From: Chitinophaga ginsengisoli
GTDB taxonomy: Bacteria; Bacteroidota; Bacteroidia; Chitinophagales; Chitinophagaceae
NCBI RefSeq assembly: GCF_003014595.1
Contig: NZ_PYGK01000010.1
Span: 186,001 to 250,000, forward strand
DNA length: 64,000 nucleotides
Direction of reading: 5' to 3'
Shown piece after piece: positions 8,929-17,639 of this stretch. The notes beneath the pieces were generated by a model. The model searched no databases. It was not told the origin of the DNA and saw only the letters and a list, made by a program, of their open reading frames with translations. The position numbers and the translations under genes are program-made. Numbering within the stretch: position 1 is the first letter of the stretch; every line of letters begins with the position of its first letter.

Positions 8929-10485
8929 ATGAAAGGATTTATTGCTTTTACGGTAATCAGCCTGGCTTTTATTACCTGTCTGGGATATTTCTTCCCCTGG
9001 ACCTGGTGGCTACTGGTACTGATACTACCATTGATTATCATGGGGTTGATAGATGTGTTCCAGAAAAAACATGCCATTATGCGCAACTACCCTATTGTGG
9101 GCCGTCTGCGTTATTTTATGGAAGATATCCGTCCCAAAATCTACCAGTACTTTGTGGAGAGTGATATTGATGGCAGTCCGGTAAACCGTGTAGACCGCTC
9201 TACCATTTACCAGCGCGCCAAAAGAGAATTGAACTCCCAACCATTCGGTACACAGTTCAATGTATACGCTGAAGGTTACGAATGGATGGCCCATTCCATC
9301 CAGCCCAGGGCTTTCGAGAAAATGAACAAGGACCCGCGTGTGCTGATCGGCGGTAATGATTGTACACAACCTTATTCTGCCAGCATCCTGAACGTCTCTG
9401 CCATGAGTTATGGTTCCCTCAGTTCCAATGCGGTACAGGCGTTGAACGGTGGCGCTAAACTGGGTAATTTTGCGCATAATACCGGAGAGGGCGGCATCAG
9501 CGAACATCACCTGACGCAGGGTGGTGATATTATCTGGCAGATCGGTACCGGCTATTTCGGTTGTCGTACGGCAGAAGGCAATTTTGATGAAAAACTATTC
9601 TCAGAGAAATGTGCCACGCCACAGATTAAAATGATTGAACTAAAGATCTCCCAGGGAGCTAAACCAGGTCATGGCGGGATCTTGCCGGCCTCCAAGAATA
9701 CACCAGAAATTGCGGCTATCCGCCACGTGCAACCGCATACTACCGTGGCTTCTCCTCCTTATCACACCGCTTTCAATACGCCCAGGCAGATGGTGCAGTT
9801 TATTGCTCGTATGCGCCAGCTGAGTGGCGGAAAGCCAGTAGGTTTTAAACTCTGTATCGGACAAAAAAGAGAGTTCCACGCCATCTGTAAAGCGATGCTG
9901 GAAACAGGTCATTATCCTGACTTCATTACCGTAGACGGTGGTGAAGGTGGCACCGGTGCAGCACCCCCCGAATTCTCCAACTCTGTAGGTATGCCGCTGA
10001 TGGATGCGCTGGCTTTCGTGCATGATACCCTGACCGGTTACAACATCCGCAGTAAGGTAAAAGTGATCGCTTCCGGTAAGATCCTGACCGGTTTCCATAT
10101 CCTCCGCGCAATGGCTTTGGGTGCAGATGCCTGCAACAGCGCCCGCGCGATGATGATGGCCATCGGTTGTATACAGGCACTGGTATGTAATACCAACCGC
10201 TGTCCTACAGGCGTAGCTACCCAGGACAAATGGCTGATGGCAGGACTCGTGGTAGACGACAAAAAGCACCGCGTATCCAATTATCATCAGGACACGATAG
10301 AAAGCGCTATAGAACTAGCTGCTGCTGCCGGTCTGGAAACACCACACCACATTACCCGCAGCCATATTTCCCGTCGCGTTTTCATGAACCAGGTAAAAAC
10401 ATTCGAAGAAATATATCCCAGTACTCCAGCCGGTGCATTACTGACCGGACCGGAAATGGAGACTGTGAGTATAGACGCGTGGTAG
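8929..10485 (+). CDS. Membrane-anchored FMN-binding glutamate synthase-like protein
   Basis: This 518-residue protein has two N-terminal membrane helices (residues ~2-45) followed by the FMN-binding central domain of glutamate synthase. Typical motifs are ASILNVSAMSYGSLSSNAV, KPGHGGILPASK, TVDGGEGGTGAAP and the iron-sulphur segment CIQALVCNTNRCPTGVATQD, whose three Cys (C-x5-C-x4-C) would bind a 3Fe-4S cluster. It lacks the N-terminal amidotransferase domain and the GXGXG C-terminal domain of true GltB. It belongs to the widespread 'FMN-binding glutamate synthase family', whose substrate is not established. Calling it a real glutamate synthase would be over-annotation. Confidence 0.88.
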   Translation: MKGFIAFTVISLAFITCLGYFFPWTWWLLVLILPLIIMGLIDVFQKKHAIMRNYPIVGRLRYFMEDIRPKIYQYFVESDIDGSPVNRVDRSTIYQRAKRELNSQPFGTQFNVYAEGYEWMAHSIQPRAFEKMNKDPRVLIGGNDCTQPYSASILNVSAMSYGSLSSNAVQALNGGAKLGNFAHNTGEGGISEHHLTQGGDIIWQIGTGYFGCRTAEGNFDEKLFSEKCATPQIKMIELKISQGAKPGHGGILPASKNTPEIAAIRHVQPHTTVASPPYHTAFNTPRQMVQFIARMRQLSGGKPVGFKLCIGQKREFHAICKAMLETGHYPDFITVDGGEGGTGAAPPEFSNSVGMPLMDALAFVHDTLTGYNIRSKVKVIASGKILTGFHILRAMALGADACNSARAMMMAIGCIQALVCNTNRCPTGVATQDKWLMAGLVVDDKKHRVSNYHQDTIESAIELAAAAGLETPHHITRSHISRRVFMNQVKTFEEIYPSTPAGALLTGPEMETVSIDAW

Positions 10486-10499
10486 AACCGACTATTAAG

Positions 10500-10552
10500 A
10501 ATCAGGAATTAGTGCTGTGATACTCATCCGCCACTAATTCCTGATTTTTTTT
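10500..10552 (+). terminator. Intrinsic terminator after the FMN-binding protein gene
   Basis: A 15-bp perfect stem (AATCAGGAATTAGTG at 10500-10514 and its complement at 10532-10546) is followed by a run of eight T residues. It lies directly downstream of the plus-strand gene ending at 10485. Confidence 0.9.
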
Positions 10553-10590
10553 ATTTACATTCATGTCTCAACCAAAATTGTTACCCGTAC

Positions 10591-13413
10591 ATGAATGCCC
10601 GCGTTCCGATATTATTTCTATTCCTGCTGATCAATCTGTTCATTACCTATGATGTATCTGCCCAACAACGTACTACTACAGATAGCATTGTGCTTCGTTA
10701 TGCAGATACTACTGCCACCCCTTCCGGCTACTTCCTGGTTAAATTTGATGCATTTCCTGGTGAAGCGCTGCTACAACGGCATGGACTGACAAGATCACTC
10801 AGTGCCCGGCATCATATTCTGCAACAGGCACAGTTCGATTCTGTGGAGGCGAAACATGTGTTGCAGATCTATCCCGCCAATCATAACTGGAAATGCAGTG
10901 ATGCCCTGATCAGGGCTATCAGCACATTACAATTAAAGGATACTTTGCTGGTACAGGTATCGTTTAACAATACTGTTAACACCCTTCAATATTGCCGCCC
11001 GCTATCTGCTGCGTCGTCCTACCCTGTAGTGATAGCCAGTGTAAAGATGAGCAATTGGGGTTTATTTACCGCACAACGCAATGTTCGCTTTATAGACAGA
11101 CTCCGTACTGCACGCACGGAGGTCGCTATTAATAATGCGCTGCCATCTGTCGACTATATCAATGTGCTGCATCAACAATACCCTACATTACAAGGCGATA
11201 AGCATACTGTAGGCTTGAAAGAAGAATGGTTTGATACTACTGATATTGATCTCTTGGGGAAAGCAGTTCCTTCTCCGCTGGCGGCCAGGACTATCAATCC
11301 ACATGCGACCATGATGGCTACATTGATTGCTGGTCTAGGGAATACAGGTCCCAGCGGGAAAGGCGTTGCTGTAAAAGCCAGGCTAAGCTCTTCTGATTAT
11401 CAGCATTTGTTACCTGATGAAAACAACTATTTTAAGAATGCCGGTATTACTGTACAGAATCATTCCTACGGTACTACCCTTGAAAACTATTATGGTGCAG
11501 AAGCTGTGGCATATGATCAGCAGGTATATACACTGGATACACTACTTCACATTTTCTCTTCCGGTAATATCGGTAATACCGCTCCTGCGGATGGTACTTA
11601 TAAGGGATTATCAGGTTATGCTAATCTCAGTGGAACTTTCAAACAATCAAAAAATGTATTGGTGATAGGTGGGATTGATACCGGCTATAATGTTCCTGTA
11701 CTCAGTTCCAAAGGTCCTGCCTTTGATGGCCGCATCTCTCCACAGCTGGTGGCTTATGGACAAGCCGGTACTTCTGATGCTGCCGCTACTACAACAGGTA
11801 TTTCCACACTTGTACAGGAAGCCTATCAGCAGGGATATGCCACAACACCCTCCTCCGCTATGGTAAAAGCCATATTGGTGAACAGTGCAGACGATATTAA
11901 TACACCCGGTCCCGATTACAGCAGCGGATACGGTTTACTGAATGCTATCGCCGCCATACAGACGATCAAAGACAAGCAGCTTTTTAGCGGGGAAGTCGCT
12001 ACCGGCAATACAGCCAGTATACCTGTTACTGTACCATCCAATACCGCCAGACTGAAGATCACCCTTAGCTGGAATGATCCTGCTGCTACTGAAAATGTCA
12101 GTAAGGCACTGCTTAATGACCTGGACCTGTCTGTTACAGACAATGCAGGCAAGACTTACCTTCCCTGGCAACTGAGCACCTTTCCTACGGCTGATTCACT
12201 CTCTGCGCCTGCCCGCCGTGGCAGAGACAGTGTGAATAACATCGAACAGGTATCTATTGACATACCTGCAGCTGGAACAGTAAATATCCACGTGCATGCA
12301 CGGCAACTTAAGTCCGGTACGACCCAGCACTTTCATATCGCCTGGCAGGCTATTCCCCTGTCTTTCTTTGAATGGCAATATCCTGCTGCCGGCGAACAAC
12401 TCTCCGCTGGAGACAACATTGCTATACGCTGGCGTACACCACATACCGGCAATGGTACACTTTCCTTCAGTGCAGACAGCGGACGTATCTGGATGCCGAT
12501 AGCTGCAAATATTCCACTGGCAGGCGCGAACAGTCGCTGGAACATTCCGCGCATTTTCAGCAAGGGATTACTGCGGATGAGCACTACGGATACTACCTGG
12601 GTAAGCGATTATTTCAATATCTCCACTCCGGTAAGTATCAATATAGGTTATAATTGTCCGGATACATTGCAGATAAACTGGCGTTCTATGGACAATGCTT
12701 CCGGTTATAATGTATATACCATAAAGGGACAGACATTATCCCTTATCAGTACTACGCCGGATACTGCGCTGCTCATTGCTAAAACACAATTATCCTCTCC
12801 CTATATCTCGATCATACCGCAACATAAAGACGGATGGGCCGGATTACAGGGCACTACTTACAACTATGAACAACAGGGTGTTGCCTGTTTCTTCCGGCAG
12901 GTACTGGCAGATGTATTGGCAGATAACAGTGTTGATATTACCGTGGTGTTCAACGCAGGGAACAAGGTGAAAAAGATCTCCTGGGAACGTTTACAGGGCA
13001 ACGATTTTATAACGCTCTCCAGTGAGGATATTACTCCGGATGATCACAATAACATGCTGCTTTATAAAGACCATCCTGGACACTCTGGTATCTTTTATTA
13101 TCGTGTGAAGTTGGAATTAACTGATGGCCGCTCCATTTATTCTGATGTACAGTCGGTGCAGATATTGATCAACCAGGAATTCTATTTGTTCCCGGTACCG
13201 GCTTCACAGCAACTTACACTACTTAGTAGTCGCCTTGGTGATTTGCAGGTGCGGTTTGTAGATATGAATGGCCGTACCGTGTTTACACAACAGTTGACGC
13301 AGATGCGGGAGACCTATTCGTTGAAGGGACTGGCAGCTGGGATTTACATATGTGTGGTTTATGAGGGAGCGCAGAAAATATTTACGAAACGGTTTGTGAA
13401 ATTGACGGATTAA
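10591..13413 (+). CDS. T9SS-exported subtilisin-like (S8) serine protease
   Basis: This is a 940-residue secreted protease. It has a signal peptide (1-24, ending VSAQ), a propeptide-like region (~25-195), an S8 catalytic domain (~200-460), beta-rich domains, and a C-terminal type A sorting domain (last ~75 residues, FPVPASQQLTLLS ... GLAAGIYICVVYEG). Candidate catalytic residues are an Asp near 215-220 (FDTTDIDLLGK), His238 (NPHATMMATLIAG), oxyanion Asn326 (SSGNIGN) and Ser395 (GTSDAAA). The Ser motif has Asp-Ala-Ala where GTSMAAP is usual. The sorting domain implies Sec export, then type IX secretion to the surface or medium. It lies between terminators as a single gene. Confidence 0.88.
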   Translation: MNARVPILFLFLLINLFITYDVSAQQRTTTDSIVLRYADTTATPSGYFLVKFDAFPGEALLQRHGLTRSLSARHHILQQAQFDSVEAKHVLQIYPANHNWKCSDALIRAISTLQLKDTLLVQVSFNNTVNTLQYCRPLSAASSYPVVIASVKMSNWGLFTAQRNVRFIDRLRTARTEVAINNALPSVDYINVLHQQYPTLQGDKHTVGLKEEWFDTTDIDLLGKAVPSPLAARTINPHATMMATLIAGLGNTGPSGKGVAVKARLSSSDYQHLLPDENNYFKNAGITVQNHSYGTTLENYYGAEAVAYDQQVYTLDTLLHIFSSGNIGNTAPADGTYKGLSGYANLSGTFKQSKNVLVIGGIDTGYNVPVLSSKGPAFDGRISPQLVAYGQAGTSDAAATTTGISTLVQEAYQQGYATTPSSAMVKAILVNSADDINTPGPDYSSGYGLLNAIAAIQTIKDKQLFSGEVATGNTASIPVTVPSNTARLKITLSWNDPAATENVSKALLNDLDLSVTDNAGKTYLPWQLSTFPTADSLSAPARRGRDSVNNIEQVSIDIPAAGTVNIHVHARQLKSGTTQHFHIAWQAIPLSFFEWQYPAAGEQLSAGDNIAIRWRTPHTGNGTLSFSADSGRIWMPIAANIPLAGANSRWNIPRIFSKGLLRMSTTDTTWVSDYFNISTPVSINIGYNCPDTLQINWRSMDNASGYNVYTIKGQTLSLISTTPDTALLIAKTQLSSPYISIIPQHKDGWAGLQGTTYNYEQQGVACFFRQVLADVLADNSVDITVVFNAGNKVKKISWERLQGNDFITLSSEDITPDDHNNMLLYKDHPGHSGIFYYRVKLELTDGRSIYSDVQSVQILINQEFYLFPVPASQQLTLLSSRLGDLQVRFVDMNGRTVFTQQLTQMRETYSLKGLAAGIYICVVYEGAQKIFTKRFVKLTD

Positions 13414-13420
13414 CATCATT

Positions 13421-13578
13421 GCAGCGGGTATTCAGATGGGACCTCTGGCTGTAGTTCTTTGAAGTTCCTAAGCATTTAGCTTTGGAATGCGTATGGGCAG
13501 TAATTATCTATTTCACTCCCATCAGCGTATCGGCACTTCAAACAACTAAGGCCAGAGATCTCCATCTGAACCCGCTGC
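13421..13578. repeat. Hairpin-forming dispersed repeat, copy A
   Basis: This 158-bp imperfect inverted repeat starts GCAGCGGGTATTCAGATGGG and ends with the matching complement CCATCTGAACCCGCTGC. The arms share the core GTT(C/G)TTTGAAGT at 13453-13464 and, as complement, near 13535-13546. A second element with the same core, the same arm order and a similar centre (GGCAGT followed by a TCTATT-containing stretch) lies at 34811-34980 in opposite orientation. It occupies most of the gap between two convergent genes and encodes no clear protein. It may be a REP/MITE-like element, a structured RNA or a strong bidirectional stem. Confidence 0.7.
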
Positions 13579-13635
13579 TGCGACCAGATGTCTGATTATA
13601 ATCTGGGCTTCATATTTTTAACTGTACTTCCCACT

Positions 13636-15084
13636 CTATTTGATCTTTATTACAAACAGGTTGCTGGTAATATCTCCCGGACGTAATCCAGACAGATTGA
13701 TTACACAATCCTTGCCTTGCTGTTGCCATGTAACTGATTTATTACAGCCCAGTACTACTGCTTTGGCGTTTTTAGCAGGTGCGAAATCCTTTATCCGTAA
13801 TTGTGGTTCATAACCGGTCGCTATACAATACAAAGCATCATCCTTCTTTGTAAAGAACATCTCAATATGCGCATGCTCTTTGGAAGGCTTCACCATCTTT
13901 GCCACATTGTAATCTGACATGAAGCTAGCTTCTTTCACCTGCGGACGATTTCCTGCACTCCACTGACGCGTTTCTTTCCATGGTTTTGTATTGTAGATCG
14001 CTTCTCCGTTCACTTCCAGCCAGCTGCCTATATCTACCAATCGTTGCTGCATGATCACTGGTATACGACCGTCAGCAGTGGGGCCTATGTCCAGCAGCAG
14101 GTTGCCACCACGGGAAACGATATCTACCAGTAATACGACCAGGTCATTGCTCTTCTTATAATCGTTCACATTTTCCATACGGTTATACCCATAGGAATTA
14201 CCGATACCCTGACTTTCTTCCCATATTACACCGGGCTGCATACCACTACCATATTCAGAGGTAAGATAGGTAGCACCGTTGTTATGCCCTCTTGTGTTGC
14301 TGCCCCAGCGATCGTCTATTACTACTTCGTCTTTTACAGGAGATTCATTGAATAACCAGGCCAGTAATTCAGGACTGTGCCAGGCGGTATCTGACTGTTC
14401 CCATTCACCATCGGAGAAGATCACAGAAGGTTTATAACGTGTTACGAGGTCTTTGAACTGCGGTGTCATTAAGTTCTTTACATAGCTGGCCTTGTCTTTC
14501 TTCCACAATGGGTTGAACCACTCGTAGAGAGAATAGTAGTAGCCCATTTTCAGACCGGCCTTTCTGACTTCATTGGTCAGATCTCCCAGCAGGTCTCTTT
14601 TAGGCGTACCCGTTACGGCATTCCAGGGGCGGCCCCATACGGAATCTGCCTGTTTGTTGTCCCAGAGACAGTAGCCTTCGTGATGTTTGGAGGTCAGCAC
14701 TACGTATTTAGCGCCTGAACGGCGGAATACATCAGCCCATTGGGCGGGATCAAATAAGGATGCGTTAAACTGCGATTCAAACTGCTGATAGGAGAAATCC
14801 TTTCCGTAGTTCTTATCATGGAAAGCCCGTACTTTCTGGTGTGTCTCATCTTTTGCACCATCCAGCTGGTACCAGTACCATTCGGAATAACCACCAGGTC
14901 CTACCACTGCAAAGGAAGGAACCGCATACACACCCCAGTGTATAAAGATGCCAAACTTAGCTTCATTGAACCAGGCAGGAATACCACGTTTGTTCAGTGA
15001 TGCCCAGTCTGCTGTGTATTGTTGTGCAACAAGCGGCACGCACCCTATAAAAAAAGCGCATGCATAAAGGAAGAGTTTTTTCAT
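13636..15084 (-). CDS. Alpha-L-fucosidase, GH29
   Basis: This 482-residue secreted glycosidase has a signal peptide (1-20, ending PLVAQ). The GH29 barrel is clear: FGIFIHWGVYAVPSF near the start, YVVLTSKHHEGYCLWDN and the nucleophile strand PSVIFSDGEWEQSD (Asp of SDGEW). A short C-terminal beta domain follows. The enzyme removes L-fucose from glycans. It is shorter than fucosidases with extra binding modules and has no sorting domain, so it is probably periplasmic. It is a single gene with an ATG start at 15084. The linkage it prefers cannot be read from sequence. Confidence 0.9.
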   Translation of the reverse strand: MKKLFLYACAFFIGCVPLVAQQYTADWASLNKRGIPAWFNEAKFGIFIHWGVYAVPSFAVVGPGGYSEWYWYQLDGAKDETHQKVRAFHDKNYGKDFSYQQFESQFNASLFDPAQWADVFRRSGAKYVVLTSKHHEGYCLWDNKQADSVWGRPWNAVTGTPKRDLLGDLTNEVRKAGLKMGYYYSLYEWFNPLWKKDKASYVKNLMTPQFKDLVTRYKPSVIFSDGEWEQSDTAWHSPELLAWLFNESPVKDEVVIDDRWGSNTRGHNNGATYLTSEYGSGMQPGVIWEESQGIGNSYGYNRMENVNDYKKSNDLVVLLVDIVSRGGNLLLDIGPTADGRIPVIMQQRLVDIGSWLEVNGEAIYNTKPWKETRQWSAGNRPQVKEASFMSDYNVAKMVKPSKEHAHIEMFFTKKDDALYCIATGYEPQLRIKDFAPAKNAKAVVLGCNKSVTWQQQGKDCVINLSGLRPGDITSNLFVIKIK

Positions 15085-15287
15085 AACTGTAGTTGATAGA
15101 TGAGACCATGAATTGATAATACCCTTAAATATAGAATGACAGGGCAGGAATTCCTAATAGCATCTGCACAGGGACCGGTATAATATTAGTGTTCTGCCCA
15201 TCTCCTCAAAGCATCTCTTTCAGTGATCAGATTAACAACAACGTTTGTCAATTCGCGGAACTTTCGCTGATTATCCTCCTGAAATAG

Positions 15288-15320
15288 AAAAGCCTCTCCG
15301 GTTATACCAGAGAGGCTTTT
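15288..15320 (-). terminator. Terminator of the gnd-zwf-pgl operon
   Basis: An 11-bp stem, AAAAGCCTCTC paired with GAGAGGCTTTT around an 11-nt loop, has T-rich ends on both strands. It is 25 bp downstream of the pgl stop and closes the operon. Confidence 0.85.
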
Positions 15321-15344
15321 GCAATATGTTGCAATAAGTAATAC

Positions 15345-16070
15345 TTACATTTCCAGCGCACCTGCTGCCGCTTCATCCACAAACCAGTGCAGTTCTCCAT
15401 CCTGCGGACGGATCAGCTGAGAAGGGAATTTCTCCGCATTAAAGTCGCCTTCTATCACACTCTTCAGTGTCAGGGCCTTACCGGTACCGGTAGCCATGAA
15501 TATCACACAGGCGGCATCATTTACAACCGGTGCTGTGAGTGTGATACGGAACATGTCCTGTGCTTTCAGGAAGAATGCTTTTACCCAGGCCTTTTTCTCA
15601 TGCACGACTTCTGTACCGGGGAAGAGGGACAGGGTATGTCCGTCATCTCCCATACCTAAGAGTACGAGATCGAAGGTAGTATCGCTGTCTTCGAAATATT
15701 TCTGCAGGATCTTTTCATATTCTGCAGCTGCTGCTCCAGGCTCAATATCAGTGCGCATTACATGGATATTCTCTGAAGGTACGCCGACAACATTCAGCAG
15801 GGTATCGTAGGCCATGCGGGCGTTGTTACGTTCATCTTCAAAAGGCACCGCTCTTTCATCTCCCCAGAAGAAGTGAATCCTCTCCCATGGGATGATCAGT
15901 TTATACGGCTCTTTTGTGAGCAGGGTATATAACTGTTTAGGCGTGCTTCCTCCGGAGAGGGCCCACGTAAAGATAGGCTGGTCCTGCAGTACCTCCTGGA
16001 TATAATTGCTGATCCATGCGGCCAGGTTCTCGCTGAGTTCCTGGGTGTTTTTGGCTATATGTAATTCCAT
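15345..16070 (-). CDS. pgl: 6-phosphogluconolactonase
   Basis: This 241-residue cytoplasmic enzyme hydrolyses 6-phosphogluconolactone to 6-phosphogluconate, the second step of the oxidative pentose phosphate pathway. Family signatures are FTWALSGGSTPKQLY, IHFFWGDERAVPFEDERNN (which includes substrate-contacting residues) and LLGMGDDGHTLSLFPGT. The length is normal for the DevB/SOL class. It starts 5 bp after the zwf stop and is the last gene of gnd-zwf-pgl; a terminator follows. Confidence 0.95.
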   Translation of the reverse strand: MELHIAKNTQELSENLAAWISNYIQEVLQDQPIFTWALSGGSTPKQLYTLLTKEPYKLIIPWERIHFFWGDERAVPFEDERNNARMAYDTLLNVVGVPSENIHVMRTDIEPGAAAAEYEKILQKYFEDSDTTFDLVLLGMGDDGHTLSLFPGTEVVHEKKAWVKAFFLKAQDMFRITLTAPVVNDAACVIFMATGTGKALTLKSVIEGDFNAEKFPSQLIRPQDGELHWFVDEAAAGALEM

Positions 16071-16075
16071 TGCTC

Positions 16076-17581
16076 TTATTTAGGTAAGTTGATCCAGGCG
16101 TGACCATCTCTTGCGATCAGGGCGTCTGCATCCTCAGGTCCCCAGGAATCAGGTGCATAGTTAGGGAAATCTACCGGCGTGCGGGATTCCCATGTTTCCA
16201 GTATCGGCATTACTACTTTCCATGCAGCTTCTACCTGGTCGGCACGCATGAACAGGGTAGCGTCTCCTTCCATTACGTCCAGCAGTAGTGTTTCGTAGGC
16301 TTCCGGTGCGTGGTCGTCACCATATTGACGGTCGAAGTTAAAGACCATCTCCACAGGGTCCAGTTCCATGCTCTGACCCGGGCGTTTTGCCTGGAAGCGG
16401 ATACGGATATCCATTTCCGGCTGTATACTGATGGTCAGGCGGTTGGGGCGCCAGGTTTCTGCTGATTCGGCCGGAAACGCATAGTGCGGTGCCTGGCGGA
16501 ACTGCAGGGTGATGTTGGTCGCCTTCTGGTGCATGTTCTTACCGGTACGTACGTAGAACGGTACGCCCTGCCAGCGCCAGTTGTCGATATAGAACTTAAC
16601 AGCAGCGTAAGTTTCAGTAGCGGATTCTTTATCCACTCCTTTTTCTTCACGGTAGCCTACTACCTGCTGGCCTTTTCTCCAGCCGGCAGAATACTGTCCG
16701 CGTACTGCGTTTTCGTGTATCTTATCTTTAGTGAATTTGCGGATAGCGTTCAGTACATCCACTTTCTTGTTACGGATCTCGTTCGCATCAAAAGACACCG
16801 GAGCTTCCATCGCAATCATACACATCACCTGCAGGATGTGGTTCTGTACCATATCGCGCAATGCACCGGAGCCTTCGTAATAACCACCGCGACCTTCCAG
16901 TCCCACAGTTTCAGAAGCTGTGATCTGTATATGATCGATGTAATTGCGGTTCCATATCGGCTCAAACAGTGCATTGGCAAAACGCAGGGCGATCAGGTTC
17001 TGCACCGTTTCTTTACCCAGGTAATGGTCAATGCGGTAAATCTGATCTTCAGAGAAGAGGCCTTGCAGCAGTGTATTCAGGTCGTGAGCGCTCTGCAGGT
17101 CATGACCGAATGGTTTTTCTATCACGATGCGGGTGCTGCGTGTATCACTGCACAGGTTCAGGCTACCCAGTTTCTGTGCGATGGCAGGCATCAGCTGAGG
17201 CGCTACAGACAGGTAGAATATCACGTTAGGATGTTCGTTCCATTCTTCTTCCTTTGCTTTCACAAAGTCGGTGATGGCCCCATATGCAGACTGGTCTTCC
17301 GCATCCATCTGCAGGTAACTTACATGCTGGTTGAAGTCTTTCCAGTGACCGTTCTGTTCTCCTTTACGGCGGGAAAATTTCTTGATACCATCCAGCAGGC
17401 GCTCTCGGTAAGCTTCATTATCATAGGGACTACGGCCGATACCTGCAATAGCAAATTTCTCCGGCATGTAGTTATCCAGGAACAGGTTGTATAAAGCCGG
17501 CGATAGTTTTCTGTAATTCAAGTCGCCGCTGCCACCGAAGATGAAGACGATGGAGGCAGGCGGACGTTTATGATTTTGCAT
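16076..17581 (-). CDS. zwf: Glucose-6-phosphate 1-dehydrogenase
   Basis: This 501-residue enzyme oxidises glucose 6-phosphate to the lactone with reduction of NADP. I chose the ATG at 17581, giving MQNHKRPPASIVFIFGGSGD with its Rossmann motif near the N-terminus. The longer frame adds an unlikely 32-residue leader reaching into the gap and the upstream gene. The active-site signature IYRIDHYLGKETVQNL (His and Lys) is intact, as are RIVIEKPFGHDL and FYVRTGKNM. It lies 58 bp downstream of gnd and 5 bp upstream of pgl. The operon order gnd-zwf-pgl is unusual only in having gnd first. Confidence 0.95.
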   Translation of the reverse strand: MQNHKRPPASIVFIFGGSGDLNYRKLSPALYNLFLDNYMPEKFAIAGIGRSPYDNEAYRERLLDGIKKFSRRKGEQNGHWKDFNQHVSYLQMDAEDQSAYGAITDFVKAKEEEWNEHPNVIFYLSVAPQLMPAIAQKLGSLNLCSDTRSTRIVIEKPFGHDLQSAHDLNTLLQGLFSEDQIYRIDHYLGKETVQNLIALRFANALFEPIWNRNYIDHIQITASETVGLEGRGGYYEGSGALRDMVQNHILQVMCMIAMEAPVSFDANEIRNKKVDVLNAIRKFTKDKIHENAVRGQYSAGWRKGQQVVGYREEKGVDKESATETYAAVKFYIDNWRWQGVPFYVRTGKNMHQKATNITLQFRQAPHYAFPAESAETWRPNRLTISIQPEMDIRIRFQAKRPGQSMELDPVEMVFNFDRQYGDDHAPEAYETLLLDVMEGDATLFMRADQVEAAWKVVMPILETWESRTPVDFPNYAPDSWGPEDADALIARDGHAWINLPK

Positions 17582-17639
17582 AACTCTATATTTTATATGA
17601 GTGCTTACCCACCGCAAGCGGGTAAGCACTCTAAAATTC

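Noticed and set aside
9640..10287. Minus-strand 215-codon open frame
   Set aside because: It is antisense to the FMN-binding protein gene with its intact Fe-S motif, and no family is visible.
13421..13578. Intact insertion sequence
   Set aside because: The block is only 158 bp, has no transposase frame and is mostly hairpin arms.
16484..17494. Plus-strand 336-codon open frame
   Set aside because: It is antisense to zwf, which is a clear enzyme gene with intact motifs; the antisense product looks random.
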